From positions 36,658-100,657 of the forward strand of contig CADBWR010000004.1 in NCBI GenBank assembly GCA_902798425.1: DNA of 64,000 bases, read 5' to 3'. Made by a program: the position numbers and the translations under genes. The DNA comes from an uncultured Bacteroidales bacterium. Its GTDB lineage: Bacteria; Bacteroidota; Bacteroidia; Bacteroidales; Bacteroidaceae. Of this stretch, positions 8,001 to 15,968 are shown one piece after another. The notes under the pieces are model-generated. The model was not told the origin of the DNA. It searched no databases and saw only the letters and a list, made by a program, of their open reading frames with translations. Position 1 is the first letter of the stretch. The number at the start of each line of letters is the position of its first letter.

Positions 8001-8424
8001 ATCCCTCCATAATCTTCATGGGCTTGATTCCCAATTTCCTGTATGCCCCAACAATGCTGTTCTGCATCTCGAAGTAGGCATTATAGCTGGTATGTCGCCC
8101 CGTCTCCACGGCAATGGTGTAGTTCTCCGTCTGACGCGACGCCAGAAAGGACTCCACCTGCTCGCTCAGTTTGCCGAGCGTCACCGGCTGACCGTCACAT
8201 GTCAGCTGGTCGTTATCGTCGATGCTGATCTGCAGCACGTTCGACCGGTTCACGTCATGCTGTTCCTGTCGCTGGTCGTCCATAGGAGCCAGTTGGCGTC
8301 CCAGTCCGTGGTCTGTGTCCATGGACGACGTCACCAGGAAGAACACCAGCAGCATAAACGATATGTCCGCTGTCGATGTCGTATTCAGTTCGGGAATCTC
8401 CCGCTGTCTGCGTTGAAACCTCAT
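7939..8424 (-). CDS. ExbD/TolR biopolymer transport protein with repeat-encoded tail
   Basis: 161 residues. The N-terminus RRQREIPELNTTSTADISFMLLVFFLVTSSM contains the transmembrane helix with the conserved Asp, then a periplasmic ExbD domain. The last 19 residues begin LTPNPSPKGEG. This peptide recurs at the ends of unrelated bacterial proteins because it is encoded by a dispersed GC-rich repeat. The natural C-terminus probably ended near KIMEGC. Function is likely unaffected because ExbD C-termini are variable. The start follows a GTAAGAG-type repeat that separates it from the small membrane protein gene. Confidence 0.88.
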   Translation of the reverse strand: MRFQRRQREIPELNTTSTADISFMLLVFFLVTSSMDTDHGLGRQLAPMDDQRQEQHDVNRSNVLQISIDDNDQLTCDGQPVTLGKLSEQVESFLASRQTENYTIAVETGRHTSYNAYFEMQNSIVGAYRKLGIKPMKIMEGCLTPNPSPKGEGSGALSIKH

Positions 8425-8446
8425 ACCTCTTACCTCTTACTTCTTA
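8425..8446. repeat. GTAAGAG/GTAAGAA tandem repeat
   Basis: Read leftward, GAAGTAAGAAGTAAGAGGTA units run from the stop codon of the 42-residue ORF to the exbD start codon. They fill the whole junction. Confidence 0.75.
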
Positions 8447-8572
8447 CTTCCTGTTGCTCAACCAGAACGAGCGCACGGTAGACACGATGGTGACTACCAC
8501 GGCAACGGTTATGGCGATATACATCAGCCACAGCATTACCTCTGCCAAAAACAAACTACCTGCCTCAGCCAT
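8444..8572 (-). CDS. Small single-pass membrane protein in Exb unit (42 aa)
   Basis: A 42-residue ORF reads MAEAGSLFLAEVMLWLMYIA, then ITVAVVVTIVSTVRSFWLSN, then RK. It has one long hydrophobic helix followed by a basic C-terminus. Its ATG overlaps the end of exbB by 8 bp (ATGGCTGA), so translation is probably coupled. It sits between exbB and the first exbD on the same strand. The coupling, clean membrane topology and absence of any other gene in the 140-bp gap argue that it is real. It may be an accessory subunit of the proton-channel complex, but that is inferred only from position. Confidence 0.7.
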   Translation of the reverse strand: MAEAGSLFLAEVMLWLMYIAITVAVVVTIVSTVRSFWLSNRK

Positions 8573-9365
8573 TGTTACGCGCTTTATATTTGACAACAGC
8601 GTCCATCAGTATGATGGCACCCTCCTCCATCTGAGCCGTCAGACGGTTAATCTTCGAGAGAATATAGCTGTAGAAGAACTGCAGCACCACAGCCACGATG
8701 ATACCGAAGATGGTAGTAATCAGCGCCACCTTCATACCCTTGGCCACAATCGTCGGACTGATGTTGCCCGCCACTTCTATCTGGTCGAAAGCCATCACCA
8801 TGCCTATCACCGTACCCAGAAAACCCAATGACGGTGCAATGGCAATAAACAGACGTATCCACGAGCAGCCCTTCTCCATGTTCGACAGCTGCACCTGTCC
8901 GTAGTTTGTCAGCTGGCGGTCAATGTCCTCCACGCGCTCACGGATGTGCATCAGCGCCTGGTAGCAGATTGACGCCACTGGACCACGCGTATTCCTGCAC
9001 AAGTCTTTGGCACCCTCCACATCGTTCTGTTCCAGACGGGCATCGACATCTTTCAGCAAGCGCTTGGTGTTCACCTCCGACAGTGTGAGGAAGACGATGC
9101 GCTCTATGCAGAATGCCAAGCCAAACACCAATGCCAAGGCCACCAGCGACATGAAACCTGCCGAGCCCTCCATGAATTTCTTCTTCAGTTGCTTGTGCAG
9201 CCCACCGTCCGCCGTTTCCTCGTCGGCACCACCCAGGTCTGCATCCACCAGCGCCATCGCCGAGTCAGCAGCCAGTGTGTCGACAGCCAGACTATCGGCA
9301 GCCATGGCAGGCATTGCTGTCCACAGACAAGCGACCATTGCCAGCAGCATGATGATTCTTCTCAT
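8565..9365 (-). CDS. MotA/TolQ/ExbB proton channel protein
   Basis: 266 residues with a cleavable-looking signal (MRRIIMLLAMVACLWTAMPA) and an acidic linker. The three-helix ExbB core follows: GFMSLVALALVFGLAFCIERIVFL, WIRLFIAIAPSLGFLGTVIGMVMAFDQI, and VALITTIFGIIVAVVLQFFYSYI. The last two contain the conserved small-residue and Thr-lined proton pathway. It forms the stator of an ExbBD motor with the downstream products. Unlike the second ExbB in this window (44288-45028), all three helices are present. Confidence 0.92.
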   Translation of the reverse strand: MRRIIMLLAMVACLWTAMPAMAADSLAVDTLAADSAMALVDADLGGADEETADGGLHKQLKKKFMEGSAGFMSLVALALVFGLAFCIERIVFLTLSEVNTKRLLKDVDARLEQNDVEGAKDLCRNTRGPVASICYQALMHIRERVEDIDRQLTNYGQVQLSNMEKGCSWIRLFIAIAPSLGFLGTVIGMVMAFDQIEVAGNISPTIVAKGMKVALITTIFGIIVAVVLQFFYSYILSKINRLTAQMEEGAIILMDAVVKYKARNNG

Positions 9366-9404
9366 AATCTTTTTATATTGTTAATATCTTGCAAAGTTAC
9401 AAAT

Positions 9405-9438
9405 TAATTAAGAATTAAGAATTAAGAATTAAGAATTA
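9405..9438. repeat. TTAAGAA heptamer tandem repeat upstream of greA
   Basis: About four copies of ATTAAGA lie immediately upstream of the greA -7 box. Confidence 0.8.
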
Positions 9439-9443
9439 TTTTG

Positions 9444-9451
9444 TACCTTTG
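9444..9451 (+). promoter_or_regulatory. greA promoter -7 element
   Basis: TACCTTTG, 28 bp before the ATG at 9479. It overlaps the TTG codon at 9449, which would otherwise be a longer greA start and is therefore unlikely to be used. Confidence 0.65.
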
Positions 9452-9478
9452 CAAAAATTTTGCAAGAAAGTAACCATT

Positions 9479-9949
9479 ATGGAATATATGTCTCAGGAGG
9501 GCTACGACAAACTCGTTGCCGAACTACGCCAGTTAGAGAGTGTTGAACTGCCACAGGTCAGAGATGCCATTGCCGAGGCCCGCGACAAGGGCGACCTCAG
9601 CGAGAATTTCGAGTACCATGCTGCCAAGCGTGAGCAGGGCCGTCTGCTGGGACGCATCCGTTTCATGCAGCGTGTCTTGGAGAATGCCCGTGTGCTCGAT
9701 ACCACCCACCTCTCCAACGATGTCGTCGGTCTGCTCAGCAAGGTCGAGATGACCAACGAGACCAATGGCAGTCACATGACCTACACCATTGTCAGTCCCC
9801 ACGAGGCCAATCTCCGCGAGGGCAAGATTTCCATCAAGTCACCTATTGGCCAGGCTCTTCTCAACAAGAAGGCTGGCGACACCGTCGTCGTCCGTGTTCC
9901 TGCCGGCATGCTCAAGCTACGCATCGAGAGCGTTTGTCTCGGTGCTTAA
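9479..9949 (+). CDS. greA: Transcription elongation factor GreA
   Basis: 156 residues from MEYMSQEGYDKL. An upstream TTG start at 9449 would lie within the promoter. The N-terminal coiled coil carries the conserved acidic tip (DKGDLSENFEYHAAK), whose Asp and Glu enter the polymerase secondary channel and trigger transcript cleavage. The C-terminal domain includes VSPHEANLREGKISIKSPIGQALLNKKAGD. GreA rescues backtracked RNA polymerase. The gene stands alone with its own promoter and a strong terminator. Confidence 0.95.
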   Translation: MEYMSQEGYDKLVAELRQLESVELPQVRDAIAEARDKGDLSENFEYHAAKREQGRLLGRIRFMQRVLENARVLDTTHLSNDVVGLLSKVEMTNETNGSHMTYTIVSPHEANLREGKISIKSPIGQALLNKKAGDTVVVRVPAGMLKLRIESVCLGA

Positions 9950-9951
9950 CG

Positions 9952-9987
9952 ACAAGCCCTGGCGTCGTCATTGGCGCCAGGGCTTGT
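9952..9987 (+). terminator. greA terminator hairpin
   Basis: ACAAGCCCTGGCG (9952-9964) pairs perfectly with CGCCAGGGCTTGT (9975-9987). The stem is 13 bp and starts 2 bp after the stop. The following T-tract is weak. Confidence 0.7.
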
Positions 9988-10080
9988 TGCGTTATTGTCG
10001 GCAGTGCACACGATGGTGTGATTATTCATTTCTCTGATTGCGACTTCTCTATTCTTCTTGCTCATAGCCTCTTTCCTGTC

Positions 10081-10182
10081 GTTGCATCAATTCGAGTTAG
10101 TCCTTTTGTTCTGCAAAAGTAGCAAATAAAATCTGAACAGCCAAACAAAAAAAAGAGAATTAAATAAAATCGTGCCAGGTAC
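10081..10182. repeat. 102-bp direct repeat, left copy
   Basis: Nearly identical to 20500-20600, with about three substitutions and one indel. Both begin GTTGCATCAATTCG and end CGTGCCAGGTAC. Each copy contains a leftward Bacteroidota promoter. The two copies bracket the structured RNA, restriction-modification, DinD-like and CRISPR segment. Confidence 0.9.
10114..10145 (-). promoter_or_regulatory. Promoter inside left 102-bp repeat
   Basis: On the minus strand, TTTG (10142-10145), 20 bp, then TACTTTTG (10114-10121) is a near-perfect Bacteroidota promoter. It points toward the greA 3' end. Confidence 0.6.
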
Positions 10183-10198
10183 TAGGTCCCTGTCACAA
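10179..10198. repeat. 20-bp inverted repeat, left copy
   Basis: GTACTAGGTCCCTGTCACAA is the reverse complement, with 2 mismatches, of 15510-15529. The pair flanks the structured RNA, restriction-modification and DinD-like genes. Confidence 0.65.
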
Positions 10199-10248
10199 TT
10201 CTTTTTATAAAAAGTATAAAATTGGGGTTTATCTCGAATTTTATTTGT

Positions 10249-10256
10249 ATTTTTGC
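10249..10256 (+). promoter_or_regulatory. Promoter -7 element of structured RNA
   Basis: TATTTTTG fits TAnnTTTG. Transcription would start near 10262-10264, at the 5' side of the structured RNA. Confidence 0.55.
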
Positions 10257-10261
10257 ATCGT

Positions 10262-10563
10262 CCAAACCTAAGTCTGCGGGGCTGAAGGAGGACAGCTACA
10301 TTGCGGAATAAGCGACACTGTACGCTTTGTTTTTGGTGACTTGAACTACCACAATCAATTCTCAGTCAAAGACAATAGCAGAGGTGACGCCTACGGGTGT
10401 ATATAGGTATGCAGCCGGGGTGTGCCGAGGGTACTTGTACCCTCACGCACACTTTTGGGTGTATTATATACTGACCGACGTGGGTATCGACTCTGTTCAT
10501 TCTACTGAGAAGGCTGTGGTAGGCCAAAGTCACGGAATGGGCAACAGGAGATACCCCGTTTTT
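10262..10563 (+). ncRNA. Rod-shaped structured RNA (6S-like / Bacteroidales-1-like)
   Basis: This stretch has no credible ORF but carries a nested series of helices, all on one axis. They are: 10336-10342 with 10527-10533; 10346-10353 (CTACCACA) with 10515-10522; 10361-10366 with 10504-10509; 10378-10383 with 10491-10496; 10390-10395 with 10479-10484; 10399-10405 with 10465-10471; 10420-10425 with 10447-10452; and 10427-10434 (GAGGGTAC) with 10437-10444. An outer closing helix 10276-10281/10554-10559 is followed by TTTTT, and a small 5' hairpin lies at 10281-10296. The long rod with internal bubbles recalls 6S RNA, and a promoter-to-terminator unit in Bacteroidales fits the Bacteroidales-1 motif. 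Identity is inferred. Confidence 0.7.
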
Positions 10564-10639
10564 CGTATGTGGTTCTAACAATTGATTACTAACCATTCTG
10601 GCGCTTGGGTATCAGCTGGAAACAGTTTGTACGTGGCTG

Positions 10640-13600
10640 ATGATTTTTGAACCAAACTCCGATATTAATGCAATCGTAAAAAAGGCTTCTCTTTACAGAA
10701 ATGTCTCTCAAGATAGCACCAATTTATTCAAAAGGGAAATAAAAACATTATTTGACTTCCTTGATGATCATCAGACAGAAGAAACTCAAAAGGGGTTTCT
10801 AAAAACATTCCTTGAACACACTTACTATAAAGATAATTATCTGATTATTGGCGACGAGAATCGTAAAGATCTTGCCATTTTAGGTGGTTATGATACGTCT
10901 GCTAATACCAATGTTTTTATCGAGACCAAATCAACCACTTCTATCGAAATGGTTAAAAAAGACGATTTGAGAGCTAAGGCTTTTTACGAGAGCATACTAT
11001 ATTATATGAATGAACGTAATGGCCGAAATGACGAACTGAAATATATCATTATTACCAACATGAAGGAGTGGTGTATAATAGATGCATTAGATTATGATAG
11101 AATATTTTGGCGAGATAATGGCTTTAGAAATAAATATCAACAGTTTAAGAATGGTCAACTTTCTTTCAAAACTACAGAACAATATTACGAATACATTGCA
11201 GCCCCATTTGTAGAGCAATCATGTTCTACACTTCGATATTCATATTTCAATCTAAAAGACTTGTCAATAAACAAGGACGGTAATGCTAAACAAAAAATCA
11301 GCAGCATATATAAGATACTATCTCCAAGTTTCTTATTAAAACAATATGAACGTAATGATAATAATCATCTGAATCGTAAATTCTACACCGAATTGCTTTA
11401 CATTATGGGGCTTGAGGAAATAGAAGAAGATAGTAAGAGGATAATAAAAAGAAGAAGTGAAAGACATGAAGGTGCCTTAATAGAAAATGCTATTGAGATG
11501 ATTAAATCCAATTCTATTTCTTATTTGCCTGTAGAAGGTGATACAGAGGAGGAAAGGATATTTAATGCAGCTTTGCAACTATCTATTATTTGGATAAACC
11601 GTTTGTTATTTTTGAAACTTCTCGAAGCCCAGCTTTTGATATATAACCAAAATGAAGAAACCTACAAATTCTTAAATAGCAGCAAATTAGAAAATTATTC
11701 TGATTTGGACACACTGTTTTTCAGAGTAATGGCTGTCCCTGAAAATGAACGCACTCAATCATTGAAGAAAAAATACCCTCATGTTCCATACTTGAACAGC
11801 TCTTTGTTTGAAGTTTCTAAGTTAGAGAACCATGCCACTCGACTTTCTGTTCTTGATAATAATGCTGATTTGCCGCTATATTCTGGCAGTGTATTAAAAA
11901 AGTACATAAAACACACTAAGAAGAAGCTTTCCTCATTAGAATATCTTCTTCTGTTCCTTGACTCTTATGACTTCGGTGCAGACAAAAAAACAGATGATGT
12001 TGTTGACTCTGATCTCAAACCACTTATTTCGGCATCGGTGCTAGGATTGATCTTTGAGAAAATCAATGGATATAAGGACGGCTCCATATTTACTCCTTCA
12101 AAAATAACAATGACGCTCTGCAGAGAAACCCTGAGACGTGCTGTAGTAGACAAGTTTAATCATGTTAAGGGGTGGTCATGCCAAAGCATCGAAGACTTAT
12201 ACAATACTATTGAGGATAAGCGGGAAGCAAATACAATCATTAATGGGTTGCGAATATGTGATCCAGCCGTTGGTTCTGGCCATTTTCTGGTTTCTGCATT
12301 GAATGAGTTGATAGTCATCAAGTCTGATTTAGGTATATTGATAGATAACACCGAAAAGAGACTCCGCGATTATAATATTGATGTACAGAATGACGAGTTG
12401 ATTATTACAGATGATATAGGTGAGCAGGTCGTTTATCAACGTTCTGTTCACTATACAGACAGTCAACGTTTACAAGAGGTTATTTTCAATGAGAAAAGGA
12501 ACATTATAGAAAACTGTCTTTTCGGTGTTGACATAAACCCCAACTCAGTGAATATCTGTAGACTACGACTTTGGATAGAGTTGCTGAAAAGTACATATTA
12601 TGACAGAGAAACTGGATTGCTACAGACGCTGCCAAATATCGATATTAACATTAAATGTGGCAATTCATTGGTATCTAAATTCCCTATAGTATTAAACGAA
12701 AGGATTAAATTATCTTCCAGTTTATCCAAGAAATTAAAGGCTAGTATTTCAGGATACAAGGCTCTTGTATCTGAATATAAGCAGAGAAGTGACAAGAGTA
12801 AACGTAATGAAATCAGTAAAAAGCTAACTGAAATCAAACGCTTATATCTGCAGACTGGAGAATTAAGCTGGATATATAATGACGAAGTAGTTGACTACAA
12901 AGACCCCTATCATGACTCTTTAGAGTGGATGCTGGAATTTCCTGAAGTATTGGACGATGAGGCTTGTTTTACAGGCTTTGATGCCATTATAGGTAATCCA
13001 CCCTATATCAATATGCAGAAACTGGGTAAGATGTCAAAGTTCTATCAGAAATTACCTGGTAAGACATCGCTTCAAAAGAAATTTGAAACTTATAACAATC
13101 ATGGCGACATCTTGACTTTGTTTTTTGAACTGGGAAATATGTTGGTACATGAGGGCGGTCTTGTAAGTTATATAACCTCAAATAGCTGGATGAGAACAGA
13201 GTTTGGAGAAAATACGCGAAAGTATCTTTCAAAGAAAACTAATCCTGTGTTAATAGCAGACTTTGTTGGCTTTAAAGTTTTTGAAAATGTAACTGTTGAA
13301 ACAAACCTTATAATCTTCGCTAAAGGAGAAAATAAACACAAGACGCTTTCTGCAAACATCAGCAAGGACGATTACAAGTCACTTGACAACTATTTAAGAG
13401 ACAATCTCATAGAATGTGATTTTAACACCTCCGACTTTTGGTATATCCAACAGCCACAAGACCAAAAAATTATGAATCAAGTGATGAAGGTGGGGAAGAA
13501 ACTGAAAGATAAATCATGGAATCTGAATGTCAAATTCGGAATTAAGACAGGAAATAATGATGCGTTTCTTATTAACAGCAAGCAACGTCAAAAGATATTG

Positions 13601-14401
13601 GATGGTTGTGAAACGGAAAAAGAAAGAGACCTAACAAATAAACTTATTCAAAAGGTATTAAGAGGAGAAGATGTTCGCAGATACGGTTACAGATGGAATG
13701 ATCTTTATCTGATAACCACATTCCCATCGATTAAACATGAGATACTCCTATATCCATCCGTTCAGAAACATCTTACAACATTCGAGGCTGAAAAATTAAG
13801 AGCGCATGGATACGGATGGATTGCCGATGATGAAAAATTACTGGCATCCTATTGCCGACAAAAGCTATATCAGGCAGGCAAAATAGTTAAGATTAATGAA
13901 CAGCCTATTGTGTTAGGTAATAATCCTAATAATCCAGAGAAATCAAGAAAAAAGACTGCGCACAAATGGTTTGAACTTCAAGACAATATTGCCTTTTGGA
14001 AAGAATTCGCTAAACCAAAACTGATATGGAAACGCATTGGCTCTGATGTTCGCTTTGCATATGATGAAACAGGAATCCTAACTCTTGACAGTACTTGTAT
14101 TGCAGTAGGCAATAGGATAAAATATCTCTGTGGTATTTTCAATTCCAAGATGGGACGATATCTTTTGAAATATACGCCTAAAACTGGAACAGGAGACTCA
14201 CTTGTGAGTGTTCAGGCATTTCACCCTATTTACGTCCCTATACCTACACCAGAAGATGAAGAAAAAGTATCGAAGTACGTTGACAGTCTTTCTGCAACTC
14301 CTAACGATAACGATACTTTTCTCCTTGACAAGTTGGTATTTAAGATTTATGGCATAACAGATGACGAAACTATAAAATACATAGAATCAAAAATAAGTTA
14401 G
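10640..14401 (+). CDS. Type IIG restriction-modification enzyme (fused nuclease-methyltransferase)
   Basis: A 1253-residue single-chain enzyme. The N-terminus has a PD-(D/E)xK nuclease pattern (KDLAI with Asp77, then FIETK with Glu95 and Lys97). The central N6-adenine methyltransferase has motif I DPAVGSGHF (residues 541-549), FGVDINPNS (around 631) and the catalytic NPPY (786-789). The C-terminal part has the TaqI/Eco57I-like target-recognition layout. It would cut unmodified foreign DNA and protect host DNA with the same polypeptide. The gene is strikingly AT-rich and A-rich in codon choice compared with the GC-richer housekeeping genes, a sign of transfer. No separate specificity or methylase gene is adjacent. 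The start is ATG at 10640; no Shine-Dalgarno is expected. Confidence 0.9.
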   Translation: MIFEPNSDINAIVKKASLYRNVSQDSTNLFKREIKTLFDFLDDHQTEETQKGFLKTFLEHTYYKDNYLIIGDENRKDLAILGGYDTSANTNVFIETKSTTSIEMVKKDDLRAKAFYESILYYMNERNGRNDELKYIIITNMKEWCIIDALDYDRIFWRDNGFRNKYQQFKNGQLSFKTTEQYYEYIAAPFVEQSCSTLRYSYFNLKDLSINKDGNAKQKISSIYKILSPSFLLKQYERNDNNHLNRKFYTELLYIMGLEEIEEDSKRIIKRRSERHEGALIENAIEMIKSNSISYLPVEGDTEEERIFNAALQLSIIWINRLLFLKLLEAQLLIYNQNEETYKFLNSSKLENYSDLDTLFFRVMAVPENERTQSLKKKYPHVPYLNSSLFEVSKLENHATRLSVLDNNADLPLYSGSVLKKYIKHTKKKLSSLEYLLLFLDSYDFGADKKTDDVVDSDLKPLISASVLGLIFEKINGYKDGSIFTPSKITMTLCRETLRRAVVDKFNHVKGWSCQSIEDLYNTIEDKREANTIINGLRICDPAVGSGHFLVSALNELIVIKSDLGILIDNTEKRLRDYNIDVQNDELIITDDIGEQVVYQRSVHYTDSQRLQEVIFNEKRNIIENCLFGVDINPNSVNICRLRLWIELLKSTYYDRETGLLQTLPNIDINIKCGNSLVSKFPIVLNERIKLSSSLSKKLKASISGYKALVSEYKQRSDKSKRNEISKKLTEIKRLYLQTGELSWIYNDEVVDYKDPYHDSLEWMLEFPEVLDDEACFTGFDAIIGNPPYINMQKLGKMSKFYQKLPGKTSLQKKFETYNNHGDILTLFFELGNMLVHEGGLVSYITSNSWMRTEFGENTRKYLSKKTNPVLIADFVGFKVFENVTVETNLIIFAKGENKHKTLSANISKDDYKSLDNYLRDNLIECDFNTSDFWYIQQPQDQKIMNQVMKVGKKLKDKSWNLNVKFGIKTGNNDAFLINSKQRQKILDGCETEKERDLTNKLIQKVLRGEDVRRYGYRWNDLYLITTFPSIKHEILLYPSVQKHLTTFEAEKLRAHGYGWIADDEKLLASYCRQKLYQAGKIVKINEQPIVLGNNPNNPEKSRKKTAHKWFELQDNIAFWKEFAKPKLIWKRIGSDVRFAYDETGILTLDSTCIAVGNRIKYLCGIFNSKMGRYLLKYTPKTGTGDSLVSVQAFHPIYVPIPTPEDEEKVSKYVDSLSATPNDNDTFLLDKLVFKIYGITDDETIKYIESKIS

Positions 14402-14666
14402 ACATCTCTATATTAATGTCTGGCAATTTTTGTCTCAAATTGTGTGTGAGAGACAACGCTTGATAAACTATGTGAAGATTTCGAGGATGCGTTTATAGCA
14501 ATCCCGAGGAGGAATAGCCCTTGACATTCTTTAACGACAAATTCTTTCCCGTTCATTCTTAAATGAGCGGGAATATTTGTACTTTTGCAAGTCGAAAAAA
14601 AGGTAAAAAGATTAGGAACAATCTAGACCTGTCACATTTTATGACAGAGCAAAAGAATTAGAATAT
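14402..14666. promoter_or_regulatory. Regulatory gap with hairpins before DinD-like gene
   Basis: A weak hairpin AGACAT/ATGTCT (14400-14421) follows the restriction gene. A second hairpin, CCCGTTCATT/AATGAGCGGG (14548-14571), lies just upstream of a TACTTTTG -7 box (14580-14587). A third, CTGTCA/TGACAG (14629-14647), lies in the leader. The last two could be operator or attenuator sites. Confidence 0.5.
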
Positions 14667-15497
14667 ATGACAAAGAAACAAGCAATACAGCTATTTGAGG
14701 AGCGCAAGGTGCGCACCGTTTGGGATAGTGAACTGGAGAAATGGTACTTCTGTGTAGCTGATGTGGTGGAGGCACTGACTGACAGTGTAAACCCAACCGA
14801 CTACATCAAAAAAATGAAGAAGCGTGACCCGGAACTCACCAAAGGGTGGGGACAAATTGTCACCCCCCTTTCCATTCAGACTGCTGGCGGAAAACAAAGA
14901 GTTAATTGTGCAACGCAACAGGGCATTTTCCGCATTATACAGTCTATTCCTTCTAAAAGGGCAGAGCCTTTTAAACAGTGGATGGCACAGGTGGCCAGTC
15001 AACGTATAGACCAAATGCAAGACCCAGAACTAAGCATTAATCAAGCCATTGCCGACTACAAGCGTCTGGGATATAATGATGCATGGATTAACCAGCGCAT
15101 CAAGTCAATAGAGGTTCGCAAGGAACTGACAGATGAGTGGAAACGTACAGGTGTAAAAGAAGGATTGGAGTATGCCTCGCTGACAGACATCATAACTCGT
15201 GAATGGAGTGGCTTTACCACGAGAGAATATAAACAGATCAAGGGACTGAAGAAAGAGAATCTTCGCGATAATATGACCAACCTTGAGATAGCACTCAATA
15301 TTTTGGCAGAAGCGTCAACAACAGAACTTTCCAAACAGCGTGACCCCAAGGGATTCAAAGCCCAGAAACAGGTTGCGAAAGAAGGTGGTAGTGTTGCAAA
15401 GGCAGCACGAAAACAACTGGAGGGTAAGTTAGGGCGTAGCGTGATTTCCTCGGAGAAGGCAAGCGACTTTTTACTGCCAGAGAAAGACGAAGAGTAA
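14667..15497 (+). CDS. DinD-like BRO-N domain protein
   Basis: 276 residues. The N-terminal BRO-N domain (about residues 1-110) contains VWDSELEKWYFCVADVV, TPLSIQTAGGKQRVNC and GIFRIIQSIPS. The C-terminal part (KSIEVRKELTDEWKRTG, EYASLTDIITREWSGFT, NILAEASTTELSK, ARKQLEGKLGRSVIS) matches the layout of DNA-damage-inducible protein D and related phage antirepressors. In E. coli DinD belongs to the SOS regulon and modulates RecA; other BRO proteins are phage regulators. Here it lies between a restriction enzyme and a CRISPR locus, so a defence or mobile-element role is likely. The exact function is unknown. It has its own promoter. Confidence 0.85.
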   Translation: MTKKQAIQLFEERKVRTVWDSELEKWYFCVADVVEALTDSVNPTDYIKKMKKRDPELTKGWGQIVTPLSIQTAGGKQRVNCATQQGIFRIIQSIPSKRAEPFKQWMAQVASQRIDQMQDPELSINQAIADYKRLGYNDAWINQRIKSIEVRKELTDEWKRTGVKEGLEYASLTDIITREWSGFTTREYKQIKGLKKENLRDNMTNLEIALNILAEASTTELSKQRDPKGFKAQKQVAKEGGSVAKAARKQLEGKLGRSVISSEKASDFLLPEKDEE

Positions 15498-15509
15498 ATA
15501 GAATAGAAG

Positions 15510-15529
15510 TTGTGACAGGGACCAGGTAC
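15510..15529. repeat. 20-bp inverted repeat, right copy
   Basis: TTGTGACAGGGACCAGGTAC lies 12 bp after the DinD-like gene and mirrors 10179-10198. It continues into the palindrome ACCAGGTACCTGGT. Confidence 0.65.
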
Positions 15530-15617
15530 CTGGTACTTGTTTCACAAGCAGGGACATCCTCATTTGGCGGAACAAAGGTACAAACAATTTTTCATATAAA
15601 ACATTTTTTTCATTCGG

Positions 15618-15897
15618 AGACTGACAGACTGACAAAACCCCGATGCCCAGGGCGTTTGCAGTCTTTTCAGAGACTGTCAAGACTGACAAGAGACTGACAT
15701 GTCTATCAGCTGTATTTAATTCAAATTCTCTAGAGAATTTAATCCAAATTAGCTGTAGTAGCGATAAATTCTCTAGAGAATTTATCGCTACTATAACTAT
15801 TACGGTTCAAAATCTTGTCAGTCTATTGTCAGTCTTGACAGTCTTTAAAATGGGCCCAATCCCAGTGTACATCGGGGTTTTGTCAGTCTGACAGTCT
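15618..15897. mobile_element. MITE-like foldback element
   Basis: About 280 bp with long inverted arms and no ORF. The left end AGACTGACAGACTGACAAAA (15618 on) and the following CCCCGATG match, inverted, the right end up to 15897. A second inner match pairs AGACTGTCAAGACTGACA on the left with its complement around 15814-15838. The centre carries a perfect 38-bp palindrome (15756-15793) and a shorter relative, AAATTCTCTAGAGAATTT (15723-15740). Such non-coding foldback elements are typically mobilised in trans. It fills the gap between the DinD-like gene and the CRISPR nuclease gene. Confidence 0.7.
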
Positions 15898-15949
15898 TTA
15901 ACTCATTTTTTGCCCATGTGCACAAATAGGGTTGGTGCTGCTGATGGTG

Positions 15950-15968
15950 TGAAACAGATACTGTTTCA
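15950..15968. repeat. 19-bp palindrome, left boundary of CRISPR cassette
   Basis: TGAAACAGATACTGTTTCA (8-bp arms, 3-bp centre) overlaps the stop codon of the nuclease gene. It is identical to 20481-20499 on the far side of the array. Confidence 0.9.

Noticed and set aside
10262-10563. tmRNA, RNase P RNA or SRP RNA
   Set aside because: No tRNA-like CCA end or tag reading frame, no RNase P core motifs, and no SRP GGAAG-type loop. The long single-axis rod fits 6S-like RNA better.
10366-10596. Overlapping ORFs of 64 and 76 residues on opposite strands
   Set aside because: Both lie inside the structured RNA and show no protein features. Base pairing explains the open frames on both strands.
14667-15497. 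Antitoxin or prophage remnant
   Set aside because: No other phage genes are nearby. The full-length DinD-like C-terminal half argues against a phage relic, although a phage ancestry of the BRO domain cannot be excluded.
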